DNA of 13,759 bases from CAZVEV01 sp964625865 (GCA_964625865.1 CAZVEV010000150.1:1-13759), one strand, 5' to 3'. Positions 6,544 through 13,530 are shown, counted from the stretch's first letter. Notes: generated from the sequence alone by a model not told the origin. Numbers and translations are program-made.

Positions 6544-7746
6544 TCACTCCTTAGCGAACGCCGGGATGATTCTCGCCGGGGCGTCTTTCAGCATCGTGCC
6601 CATGCCCTTGTTGTGGGCCGTGATTACCGCGACCAGGTCCAACTGCGGGAAGATCAGGATGAACTGTCCGCCGGCGCCGCGGCCGGCCTTGCAGCGGTAG
6701 GTCTTCTCGCCGATCTTGATGTCGTTGACCCACCAGAAGTACCCGTAGTACGACGTGCCGTACGACAGCACGATGGGGCTGGTGGCGCGCTCGATGAACG
6801 CCTTGGGGATCAGTTGCTTCCCGTTCCACTTCCCGCCGGCCTGGACGAGCATGCCCATCTTCAGCATGTCGCGAGAGCGCAGGCTGCACCCGGCCGCCGA
6901 CTTCGGCAGGCCGCTAGTGTCCTCCTGCCAGCCGTAGGTAGTGATGCCCATCTTCCCGAGCAGTTCCGTTCGGATGAAGTCCTTCGCACTGCCCGGGACG
7001 ACGGCGTGGACTACCTGCATCGCCATCGCCGGGTCCGACGCCTGGTACTTGAACTTCACGCCGTCTCTCGGAATGGGCGCACTGTGCTGCATGTAGGCCT
7101 GGATCTGGCCCTGACCCTTGAGCAGCGCGGGTTTGCTCCGAAGTTCCTTGACCTTGGCCTTGTCCAGGCGAATGCCCGAGCCCATGTGCATGGCCTGGTC
7201 CAGCGTTATCCGATCGGCGCCCGCGGCGAGTTTGGTTCTGTCCACGTCCTTGAGGAAGTTCACGACGGGCTTTTTCAGGTCCGCCATCGTCAGGTGCCCC
7301 AGTTGTATCGCCCGGCCGACCGCAAGGGCGGTATAGGACTTGGTGATCGACATCTGGTAGTGGGGATAGTTGACGCGTCCGCGCCGGAAGTAGGATTCGA
7401 GGATCAGCTTGCCCTTGTAGCTGACCAGCAGACTGTCCGTGCTGTGCTTCGTGTCCTCGGGCCCTTTGACGATCTCCTGAACGAACGCGAGGATCCTGGC
7501 CCTGTCGCCGCCGTCAACGCCGAGCCGGCCGACCGGGATCCCGTCGTCCAGTTTCGTCGGCGCCGTGCTGATGTACGGCGTGTCGAGATACGCGATCAGT
7601 TTCTCTTTGGCGTACGAGACGTCTTCGGCGTTGAGGTCCGTCACTTCCGGCGCAAGCCCGGTATCCTGGGCCGCGACGGCGCCGAAGCCCAGCAGAGCAA
7701 CCAGCAGCGCCGCGGCTGCGGCCCGTCTGACGAATGCCATTCTCAT
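6544..7746 (-). CDS. Exported serine hydrolase, beta-lactamase (SxxK) superfamily
   Basis: This predicted 400-residue periplasmic enzyme belongs to the class C beta-lactamase/esterase/peptidase superfamily. Residues 1 to about 27 form a Sec signal peptide ending AVAAQ. The nucleophile motif SITK has Ser133 and Lys136. A KYQASDPAM block occupies the place of the second catalytic tyrosine motif, and KAGRGAGGQ near the C-terminus corresponds to the KTG/HxG motif. Members include esterases, D-aminopeptidases and penicillin-binding relatives, so resistance should not be assumed. The start is uncertain between ATG 7746 and ATG 7740: AGGA lies 4 bases before the first and 10 before the second. A longer reading to 7812 would put a hydrophilic tail before the signal peptide and is unlikely. 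The gene heads the group with lipoprotein and sulfatase and lies 73 bases after the AAA ATPase gene. I see only a poor promoter match upstream. Confidence 0.88.
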   Translation of the reverse strand: MRMAFVRRAAAAALLVALLGFGAVAAQDTGLAPEVTDLNAEDVSYAKEKLIAYLDTPYISTAPTKLDDGIPVGRLGVDGGDRARILAFVQEIVKGPEDTKHSTDSLLVSYKGKLILESYFRRGRVNYPHYQMSITKSYTALAVGRAIQLGHLTMADLKKPVVNFLKDVDRTKLAAGADRITLDQAMHMGSGIRLDKAKVKELRSKPALLKGQGQIQAYMQHSAPIPRDGVKFKYQASDPAMAMQVVHAVVPGSAKDFIRTELLGKMGITTYGWQEDTSGLPKSAAGCSLRSRDMLKMGMLVQAGGKWNGKQLIPKAFIERATSPIVLSYGTSYYGYFWWVNDIKIGEKTYRCKAGRGAGGQFILIFPQLDLVAVITAHNKGMGTMLKDAPARIIPAFAKE

Positions 7747-7819
7747 ATCTTCCTGCTCTCCGTATTCTTCGGCGTCACAGGCGACAAGGACGCCCCCCTG
7801 TCCGGCCGACATCGCATGG

Positions 7820-9055
7820 TCACGCCAGGTTCAGCAAGACGTCTTCAGCACTGGCGACAAGGACCGTGTTGTCCCCGCCGGGGCCTTCGTATTGCCGCCA
7901 CAGACCGGGTTGGTTGACAATCTGCACACCCAGGCGACAGGGCAGTTGTGGAAGGAACGTCTTCCAGTTCCCGGCGGGTGTGGTTTCCGAGAGTTTCACT
8001 TCCACCGGCAGCCACGGCTCCGAATCGCGGACGATCAGGAAGTCGACCTCTCGCCCCTGCCTGTTGCGGAGGTAGTACAATTCGAATTCGCCCTGCCCGC
8101 TGTCGGTCCAGTAGTCGACGGCTTTCTTCAGGTGCGAAGCCACCATGTTCTCGAACCGTCCACCGTCATCGTCGACTTCGGCGTAATCCCAGAGATACAG
8201 CTTGCCTTCCTTCTTGAGCGATCGGCGAATATGTTTCGACCAGGGCTTGACCTCGAAGACGAAGTACAGCGCCTTGAGATACGATATCCACCGTTTGATC
8301 GTGGGGATTGCCGCCTCGAGAAATCGCCCCAGAGAGGCATAGGTGTACGGGCTTCCCACCGTCTCGGGCAGGACCGAGGCGAACATCTCGATCCGGGCCA
8401 GTTCGGGGATTCTGCTGATGTCGCGCAGATCCTCCCGGATAATCAGATCGTGCCGACTGCGCCGCCAGACCCGGGCGGACCGGTCGTTCCGGGCCAGGAA
8501 CGGCTGGGGAAACGGGCCAAACCGCATGAGGTGCTCCAGCGTATCGCGGCGAGCTTTCCGGCCTCGTTGCGGTCCGCTCGATAGCGACTCGAGGAACGTG
8601 TCCGGTTCGGAGGGGGACGCTCTGTGCAATTCGCCCAAAGAAAACGGATGCAGGCAGAAATGGAAGTACCGCCCCAGGAGCGAGTCGCTGCCCTTGTTGT
8701 ACACGTTCAATCGCGCGCTGCCCGTCACGACGATGTCGCATGGGGACTCCAGCGTGTCGTAGACCCCTTTGAGCGTGCGCTTCCAACGTGTGTCCTTGTG
8801 TATCTCGTCGAGAACGAGAATCGGAGTCCCTGCCCCGTCGGGCAATGGTACGATGCTGGACGGACTCGATGCCCACTGGCGGCGAAACTCCAGAGCATCC
8901 CAGTTGAAGTAGGCTCCCGAGCCGCGATCAGCAAGGAGTTGGTCCCGGGCGAACGTCGTCTTGCCGCACTGCCTGGGGCCGGATATCAACGCAAGCTTGT
9001 GGCCGCCGAAACAGAATTCCGCCACGACTCCCTCAAGATATCGCCGCCTGATCAT
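7820..9055 (-). CDS. AAA ATPase with DUF4143 domain
   Basis: This 411-residue protein has the AAA_14 plus DUF4143 architecture. Walker A is GPRQCGKTT (26-34) and Walker B is ILVLDE (79-84, Asp83-Glu84), followed by a sensor-like VVTGSARL (109-116). The C-terminal half contains FEN (301-303) and a pattern reminiscent of PD-(D/E)xK nucleases: REVDFLI (335-341, Asp338) and PVEVK (350-354, Glu352, Lys354). Proteins of this family are common in bacteria and archaea, often as isolated genes, and their physiological role is poorly known. The start at 9055 is chosen because the AAA domain begins at once there. The same frame stays open to 9763, but that part overlaps the sulfatase gene on the same strand and has low-complexity composition. 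No Shine-Dalgarno is visible, and a strong promoter ends 7 bases before the ATG, suggesting a leaderless mRNA. It interrupts the sulfatase gene series. Confidence 0.88.
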   Translation of the reverse strand: MIRRRYLEGVVAEFCFGGHKLALISGPRQCGKTTFARDQLLADRGSGAYFNWDALEFRRQWASSPSSIVPLPDGAGTPILVLDEIHKDTRWKRTLKGVYDTLESPCDIVVTGSARLNVYNKGSDSLLGRYFHFCLHPFSLGELHRASPSEPDTFLESLSSGPQRGRKARRDTLEHLMRFGPFPQPFLARNDRSARVWRRSRHDLIIREDLRDISRIPELARIEMFASVLPETVGSPYTYASLGRFLEAAIPTIKRWISYLKALYFVFEVKPWSKHIRRSLKKEGKLYLWDYAEVDDDGGRFENMVASHLKKAVDYWTDSGQGEFELYYLRNRQGREVDFLIVRDSEPWLPVEVKLSETTPAGNWKTFLPQLPCRLGVQIVNQPGLWRQYEGPGGDNTVLVASAEDVLLNLA

Positions 9056-9062
9056 GGTGGCA

Positions 9063-9091
9063 ATTCTAACGGATGCCGTCAGAACGGTCAA
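9063..9091 (-). promoter_or_regulatory. Promoter directly abutting the AAA ATPase gene
   Basis: On the minus strand TTGACC (9086-9091), a 17-base spacer and TAGAAT (9063-9068) each match the sigma70 consensus at 5 of 6 positions. Only TGCCACC separates the -10 box from the ATG at 9055, so transcription should start at or next to the start codon. Confidence 0.55.
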
Positions 9092-9150
9092 CAGGCCCTT
9101 TTCGCCGTTCTGTCCCCCCCCCGAAGCGACTGGCCGGCTAGCCGACCGTC

Positions 9151-10644
9151 TCACCGCTCGGGGCCGGTGGGGCGCTCGGGGTAGTTGGGGCCGTAGAGCA
9201 TCCGTGGCGGGCGGAGGGTGAGCTTGCCGTCGGCGACCCACTGCTCGCCGCGCTCGGCGAGATGGTCGGCCAGTCGGCGGCGCCATTCGGCCAGCGTTGC
9301 CGCGTGTTCGGGCAAGGGAGCCAGGTCCTGCGTCTCGCCCGGGTCGGCGTCCAGGTCGAACAATTGCTCGGCCCCGTCGACCGAGCCGTAGATGTACTTG
9401 ATGTGTCCGTCGGTCAGAGCGCACCACTGGTTGGCGTCCCAGTAGCAGGTGGAGTGCTCCAGGCCGATCACCTCGCGCCAGCGGTCGGTCCGGCCCCGGA
9501 TCAGGTCGAGCATGCTTCGTCCGTCGAAATCGGCTTCGTCGACCGCAGCCCCCGCGGCGTCCAGGAACGTCGGCAGCACGTCGCGAAGTTCCACCGGCTG
9601 GGAGAGCACCTGACCGCGCTGGGCGTGCAGCAAGTGCTCGGGCCAGCGGATCAGCATCGGCACGCGGGCCGAGCCCTCGTAAGCGAACGTCTTGCGCCAC
9701 AGGTGATGGTCGCCCAGCATGTCGCCGTGGTCCGACGTGAAGAGGATCAGCGTGTTGTCCCACAGGCCCCGGGCGGCCAGGGCGTCGAAGATGCGCCCGA
9801 TCTGCTCGTCGATGAACGTGACGGCCCCGTAGTAGCCCTGCCGACTCGCGCGGACCTGCTCGGCGCCCAGGTCGCCGCGGGGCGTGTCGGGGGGAAGTTC
9901 CCGGCCTCGCATGGCGTTTCGCTCGGCCCAGTCGCCTACGACGGCGGGGGGTATCTCCGCATCGGCGTACATGTCGAAGAACCGTTGCGGCGGATCGTAT
10001 GGGCTGTGCGGGCGGGCGAATGAGACCTTCAGGAAGAAGGGCGTCTCGGTCTGGCCCGGAGCCTGCCCGTAGCTGTCGATGAACTCCAGCGCGGTCTCAG
10101 CGGTCCACCGCGTCGGGTGGAGTTGTTCGCCCAGGGCGTAGGGCCTGGCGGCGTAGTCGTTCCAGCCGACCCCCGTCGCGTCGGGGTCCAGGTCGCCTGC
10201 GGTGCGGGCGAACCACTGGCGGTAATCGCTGACGAACCCCGGCGTCTCGGACCGCCCCGACTCGTCGACGCGCGTCTCGTGGAAGCCGTGCAGGCTTCGC
10301 TGGGGGAACCAGTGCATCTTGCCGATCCCCATCCCGTAGTAGCCCGCCCCGCGGAGCAGTTGGGGCATCTCCCGGGCGTACCGGGTGGCGACCCGCCCGT
10401 AGCCGAGCATCCCGTGGCGCCAGGCGCCCAGGCCGGTCAGCAGCGTCGCGCGGGCCGGCGTGCACGAGGGCAGCGATGAATACGCCCTGTCGAACAGCGC
10501 CCCCTCGGCAGCCAGCCGGTCCAGGTTCGGCGTACGGATCGCGTCATTGCCGCTCGCCCCCACGCAGTCGGCGCGAAACTGGTCGCACATCAGCAGGAGG
10601 ATGTTGGGCCTGCACTCGCCCCGCTCGTCTCGCTGTTCGGTCAT
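9151..10644 (-). CDS. Sulfatase without signal peptide, probably cytoplasmic
   Basis: This 497-residue type I sulfatase starts at 10644, where AAAGGA lies 5 bases upstream. The start is followed by a short polar segment and then directly by the first strand of the catalytic fold (RPNILLLMCDQ, 12-22, with Asp21). There is no signal peptide, and the longer reading to 10698 does not add one. CTPAR is at 61-65, with Cys61 as formylglycine precursor. GIGKMHW is at 106-112, and SDHGDMLGDHH at 304-314 holds Asp305 and His306. The TSDHGDMLGDH block is typical of the choline-sulfatase/arylsulfatase-like branch. A cytoplasmic location would suit desulfation of imported mono- or oligosaccharides; the substrate is unknown. 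The start is divergent from the STAS gene, with 251 bases between them. It lies 95 bases upstream of the AAA gene and may be transcribed alone. Confidence 0.92.
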   Translation of the reverse strand: MTEQRDERGECRPNILLLMCDQFRADCVGASGNDAIRTPNLDRLAAEGALFDRAYSSLPSCTPARATLLTGLGAWRHGMLGYGRVATRYAREMPQLLRGAGYYGMGIGKMHWFPQRSLHGFHETRVDESGRSETPGFVSDYRQWFARTAGDLDPDATGVGWNDYAARPYALGEQLHPTRWTAETALEFIDSYGQAPGQTETPFFLKVSFARPHSPYDPPQRFFDMYADAEIPPAVVGDWAERNAMRGRELPPDTPRGDLGAEQVRASRQGYYGAVTFIDEQIGRIFDALAARGLWDNTLILFTSDHGDMLGDHHLWRKTFAYEGSARVPMLIRWPEHLLHAQRGQVLSQPVELRDVLPTFLDAAGAAVDEADFDGRSMLDLIRGRTDRWREVIGLEHSTCYWDANQWCALTDGHIKYIYGSVDGAEQLFDLDADPGETQDLAPLPEHAATLAEWRRRLADHLAERGEQWVADGKLTLRPPRMLYGPNYPERPTGPER

Positions 10645-10682
10645 CGGCGTCCTTTCGGTCTGGATATCCCTGATGCATGTTC

Positions 10683-10703
10683 GCGGATCGCGCGCCAATC
10701 CGC
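10683..10703. promoter_or_regulatory. Short inverted repeat upstream of sulfatase, possible operator
   Basis: GCGGAT (10683-10688) and ATCCGC (10698-10703) form a 6-base inverted repeat with a 9-base spacer, 39 bases upstream of the sulfatase ATG. The size and position would suit a dimeric regulator, but no promoter could be placed next to it and a chance match is possible. Confidence 0.2.
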
Positions 10704-10723
10704 CACACAGAAACGCGGTATGG

Positions 10724-10755
10724 TTAACCAGTCAACCAATTAACCAGTTAACCAA
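10724..10755. repeat. Tandem octamer repeat, four units
   Basis: Four 8-base units follow without a gap: TTAACCAG, TCAACCAA, TTAACCAG, TTAACCAA. Viewed as a 16-base unit it is present twice with one difference. It lies in the divergent spacer between the sulfatase and STAS genes, 79 bases upstream of the sulfatase ATG. It is AT-rich compared with its surroundings. It may be a simple repeat or a cluster of protein binding sites. Confidence 0.7.
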
Positions 10756-10895
10756 ACCCCATACTAAATGTCGCGCCTCACCGGACCGATAAGCACCAAA
10801 CGGGCCCGCGCGGTCGCCGTCTCAGTTTGGGACGGGGCTGTGGGCCTGGCCGCGGCTTCAGGCGGCTGACAACACATGACCAGGTAGGTGCTTAA

Positions 10896-11306
10896 GTGAT
10901 TGATTCCGCTGCCGTTGAGGCCAAGCAAAGCCGTTGCGCGACAACCGTGTCCTCCGTCGAACCGTGCGGTCCGGGGCGCTTCGTCCTGGCCTGCCCTCCT
11001 GAGATGGCGTGGCATGCGCGGGTCGAACTGGTCGAGACGCTGACAGACAGGATCGGCGGGCAGATGCCCATCGAATTGATCCTCGACCTGAGCCGGGTGG
11101 AGTTCCTCAACTCCGCGGGAATCGGGGCGATCTTCAGCGTGCGAAAGCACGTGACCGGTGGGGGGGGCAAGGTCGTGATGTGCAACGTCAGGCCCATCAT
11201 CAGGCGCCTGCTGAACACGGTGAACCTGCCCTCGCTCGTTCCCATGCTGCCCAACCTCGGCGGCGCCCACGCGTTCTTTGACCAGGGAGGCCAGTGCGAA
11301 CAATGA
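10896..11306 (+). CDS. STAS-domain protein, anti-sigma factor antagonist-like
   Basis: This is a 136-residue cytoplasmic STAS protein of the SpoIIAA/RsbV type. The core signature LDLSRVEFLNSAGIGAIFSV (63-82) contains Ser73, the position phosphorylated by partner kinases in the family. The usual DSxG is changed to NSAG here (Asn72), while the serine is kept. GGKVVMCNV and the downstream helix complete the domain; the first 25 residues are an extra N-terminal arm. The start is GTG at 10896, supported by AGGTAGG 7 bases upstream. The stop overlaps the next start (ATGA at 11303-11306), so the two genes are probably translated together. Known STAS partners are anti-sigma kinases, phosphatases and some signalling or transport assemblies. 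No kinase or sigma factor lies in this window. Confidence 0.85.
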   Translation: MIDSAAVEAKQSRCATTVSSVEPCGPGRFVLACPPEMAWHARVELVETLTDRIGGQMPIELILDLSRVEFLNSAGIGAIFSVRKHVTGGGGKVVMCNVRPIIRRLLNTVNLPSLVPMLPNLGGAHAFFDQGGQCEQ

Positions 11307-12541
11307 TCTCCGTCCAGACCCCCTCCACAACCGACGCTGCAGCGATATTCCCCGTGACTGAAGCGGTCACCGACGAGGCCGACGCCGTCCTGCTCTGGGA
11401 GGCCATGGTCGACCGGGCCGTCCAGCACCGCGTCAGCGACATTCACCTGCTCTGCCAGCGCGACGGCTACAACCTCGCGTTCCGCGTCGACGGCGACGTG
11501 GAACCCCAGGGCCCCATGCCCACGCCCTTCGTGCGGCGCATGATCAGCCACGTCAAGTCCGTCGCCGGCATGGACATCGCAGAGCACCGCCGCCCGACCG
11601 AGGGGCGGATGAAGCTGCCCGCCGCCGGGCGGACCGTCGACCTGCGCGTCTCCGTCGTGCCCTCCATCCACGGCCAGGACATGGTCGTCCGCCTGCTGGA
11701 CCGGCAGATCTCCCTGCTGAAGCTGCCCGAACTGGGCATGCTCAACGAGCAGACCGACCAGGTGCAGGACATCCTGGCCCGTCCGGGCGGGCTGATCCTG
11801 GTCACGGGCCCGACCGGCAGCGGCAAGACCACGACGCTGTACGCGATGCTCCAGCAGCTCGCCGGCACGAAGCGGAAGATCATCACGATCGAAGACCCCG
11901 TCGAGTACGACCTCGACGGGATCAACCAGACCCAGGTCAACCCGCGCGTCGGCGTGACCTACGCGAAGATGCTCACCGCCATCCTGCGGCAGGACCCCGA
12001 TATCATCATGGTCGGCGAGATCCGCGACCCCGAGACGGCCCTGACCGCCGTCCGCGCCGCGAATATGGGCAACCTCGTGCTGGCTACCACCCACGCTAGC
12101 CGGGCCAGCCAGGCCGTCGAGACCGTCCTGAGCCTCGGCGTGCATCCGTTCTTCCTGGCCGTCGCGCTGCGCGGCGTGATCGCGCAGGTGCTCGTCAAGC
12201 GCATCTGCCCCCAGTGCCGCCAGCCCATGCCCGAAACCTGCGACATGGTCCTCGACGAGGCCGTCGCCCGCAGACTCGGGGACGTGCAGGCCCAACTGTA
12301 CCACGGCGTGGGGTGTGACCATTGCCACCACACCGGCTACCACGGGCGGATGGGGCTGTACGAGCTGTTCATGCCGAGCGAGCCGATCAAGAAGCTCATC
12401 CTCGATCGCTCCTCGGCGGTGGACATCGAAGACGCCGTCGCCCAGCGCGGGTGGCTGCGCCTGGAACAGGCGGGCATTCTCGCCGCCGTCACGGGCCAGA
12501 CCAGCATGGAAGAAGCCGTCCGCGCCCTGCCGATGATGTGA
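11303..12541 (+). CDS. GspE/PilB-family type II secretion or pilus ATPase
   Basis: This 412-residue hexameric motor ATPase belongs to the GspE/PilB/PilT superfamily. Its motifs are Walker A GPTGSGKTT (169-177), Asp box TIEDPVEY (195-202), Walker B DPDIIMVGEIRD (231-242) and a His box LVLATTHAS (258-266). It has the four-cysteine zinc module of GspE/PilB type, Cys302/Cys305 and Cys338/Cys341, which PilT lacks. The N-terminal region is short: the N-domain starts near residue 30 (SDIHLL at 45-50), and there is no separate MshEN/N1 domain of the kind found in full-length PilB or GspE (about 560 residues). The ATG at 11303 is chosen for its ATGA overlap with the STAS gene. GGGAGG lies 12 bases upstream, and a GTG at 11294 in frame is too close to it. 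No pilin, platform or secretin gene is in the window. It faces the next gene with 4 bases between stops. Confidence 0.9.
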   Translation: MISVQTPSTTDAAAIFPVTEAVTDEADAVLLWEAMVDRAVQHRVSDIHLLCQRDGYNLAFRVDGDVEPQGPMPTPFVRRMISHVKSVAGMDIAEHRRPTEGRMKLPAAGRTVDLRVSVVPSIHGQDMVVRLLDRQISLLKLPELGMLNEQTDQVQDILARPGGLILVTGPTGSGKTTTLYAMLQQLAGTKRKIITIEDPVEYDLDGINQTQVNPRVGVTYAKMLTAILRQDPDIIMVGEIRDPETALTAVRAANMGNLVLATTHASRASQAVETVLSLGVHPFFLAVALRGVIAQVLVKRICPQCRQPMPETCDMVLDEAVARRLGDVQAQLYHGVGCDHCHHTGYHGRMGLYELFMPSEPIKKLILDRSSAVDIEDAVAQRGWLRLEQAGILAAVTGQTSMEEAVRALPMM

Positions 12542-12545
12542 TCCG

Positions 12546-13220
12546 TCAGATCAGCTTCCGCAGCGCCGACTGGGCGTGGGGCTGGTCGTCGTCGTTGCAG
12601 GAAAAGCCAAAGCAGCAGTTGGGCGTCAGTGTGACGTTGATTCGCCCGGTGGGGCCCGCGAACCGCACGCTGGCGGACTTGATGTAGTCGGCGTACTCGG
12701 TCAGGAAGTCCCGCCCGTGCTCGGTGTCCAGGAACTTCGGCCCATACGTGCCGTTCATGAACGAGTTGTGCGCGTAGTCGCTGACCCGCGCGGCGCGGAG
12801 CTGGAACTTCTCCGTTCGCGACATCAGCTTCTCGATCGCCGACAGGACGTCCAGTTCGATCGCGTCGACCACCGTGGGCAGGGCAAGGTGGCTGGCAAAG
12901 AACGCCCCGACCTGCTCGATCCCGCTGGCCGAACCGGCGTAGACCTCCAGGACCTGGCGCGACGGGTTGACGCCGAACGGATAGACGGTGGCCTTCTCGA
13001 CCGCGGTGGCCGTCACTTCCTTCATCTCCGGGTCGAGCTTCTGGACGGTCTGCTGGCTCCGCCGGACCAGCGTGCCGTACACCGTACTCTCGCCGGCCGT
13101 GCAGTTCAGCACGCCGAACTCCTCCGACTCCGGCAGGCCGTACTCCTCGATCGCCTCGGCCAACGCCTCCACCGGCGGACAGCCTCGTATCTGTGCAATG
13201 TTCAGTTTGAATGACGCCAT
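12546..13220 (-). CDS. Unrecognised 224-residue soluble protein
   Basis: I do not recognise this family. The protein has no signal peptide and no membrane segment, so it is probably cytoplasmic. It appears to have an N-terminal part (1 to about 80), a middle with strand and helix pattern (90-135) and a C-terminal part ending in a conserved-looking stretch, INVTLTPNCCFGFSC (194-208), with adjacent Cys202-Cys203 and Cys208 followed by four acidic or polar residues NDDD. Three close cysteines could bind metal or form a disulfide, but no known cluster motif is present. The gene is supported by GGGAG 6 bases before the ATG, a plausible promoter at 13246-13273 and coding-like composition over its whole length. 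It converges on the GspE-type ATPase gene with only 4 bases between the stops and no terminator. Confidence 0.75.
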   Translation of the reverse strand: MASFKLNIAQIRGCPPVEALAEAIEEYGLPESEEFGVLNCTAGESTVYGTLVRRSQQTVQKLDPEMKEVTATAVEKATVYPFGVNPSRQVLEVYAGSASGIEQVGAFFASHLALPTVVDAIELDVLSAIEKLMSRTEKFQLRAARVSDYAHNSFMNGTYGPKFLDTEHGRDFLTEYADYIKSASVRFAGPTGRINVTLTPNCCFGFSCNDDDQPHAQSALRKLI

Positions 13221-13245
13221 GTTTCACTCCCGGGCAAGACAGGCC

Positions 13246-13273
13246 ATCTTACGCACCGCCGCCCGGCAATCAA
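13246..13273 (-). promoter_or_regulatory. Promoter of the 224-residue protein gene
   Basis: On the minus strand TTGATT (13268-13273) and TAAGAT (13246-13251) are separated by 16 bases, with 4 of 6 matches each. The predicted start is near 13239, giving a short leader of about 19 bases that includes the GGGAG ribosome binding site. Confidence 0.4.
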
Positions 13274-13324
13274 GACATTAGCCTCCGATTGCACAGAGCA
13301 GTCGCATCTTGATCATCCTCACCT

Positions 13325-13395
13325 CAGAAACGACAAAGACGACAAGGAACAGAAGGACGACAACAGGACAACGACAAGAAACGACAACAGCGCCA
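13325..13395. repeat. Thymine-free CGACAA-rich low-complexity stretch
   Basis: The plus strand contains no T for 71 consecutive bases and carries CGACAA five times, at 13331, 13340, 13358, 13372 and 13382, at irregular spacing. Open frames run through it, but they give only low-complexity peptides, so I treat it as non-coding repeat. It directly precedes the inverted repeat at 13398-13469. Confidence 0.55.
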
Positions 13396-13397
13396 TC

Positions 13398-13469
13398 CGC
13401 AGATTTCGCAGAGTAAAAACAGAAAAAAATAAATCTCTTGTTGTTCTCTTCGAATCTGCGAAATCTGCG
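13398..13469. repeat. Perfect 15-base inverted repeat around an A/T-rich core
   Basis: CGCAGATTTCGCAGA (13398-13412) and its exact reverse complement TCTGCGAAATCTGCG (13455-13469) flank 42 bases that are A-rich on the left and T-rich on the right. Each arm is itself built from two CGCAGA-type hexamers. The loop is too small for a gene. Similar ATCTGCG-rich intergenic sequences are, from memory, common in Planctomycetota, Verrucomicrobiota and Bacteroidota genomes, with no known function. Confidence 0.65.
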
Positions 13470-13530
13470 AACCGGGGTATCCACTTGGCTCCAGTAGCGG
13501 AAGGGCAAGGCTATTCAATCCGTGCCGTCC

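Noticed and set aside
6544..7746. Serine hydrolase as an antibiotic-resistance beta-lactamase
   Set aside because: The SxxK fold is shared by many esterases and peptidases, and the gene context (lipoprotein, sulfatase) points to catabolism or envelope work instead.
9080..9112. 8-base inverted repeat (CAGAACGG/CCGTTCTG) as terminator of the signal-less sulfatase gene
   Set aside because: There is no T-run after the stem, and the hairpin overlaps the -35 box of the AAA ATPase promoter, which explains this sequence better.
9056..9763. N-terminal extension of the AAA ATPase frame by 236 codons
   Set aside because: It overlaps the C-terminal third of the sulfatase on the same strand, is low-complexity (R, P, G, A), and the AAA domain begins directly at the methionine at 9055.
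10892..12343. 483-codon minus-strand frame opposite the STAS and ATPase genes
   Set aside because: It is the antisense shadow of two well-supported genes; no domain or ribosome binding site is visible.
12337..13227. 296-codon minus-strand frame overlapping the 224-residue gene
   Set aside because: It is an out-of-frame arginine- and glycine-rich translation of the 224-residue gene, and it runs into the end of the ATPase gene.
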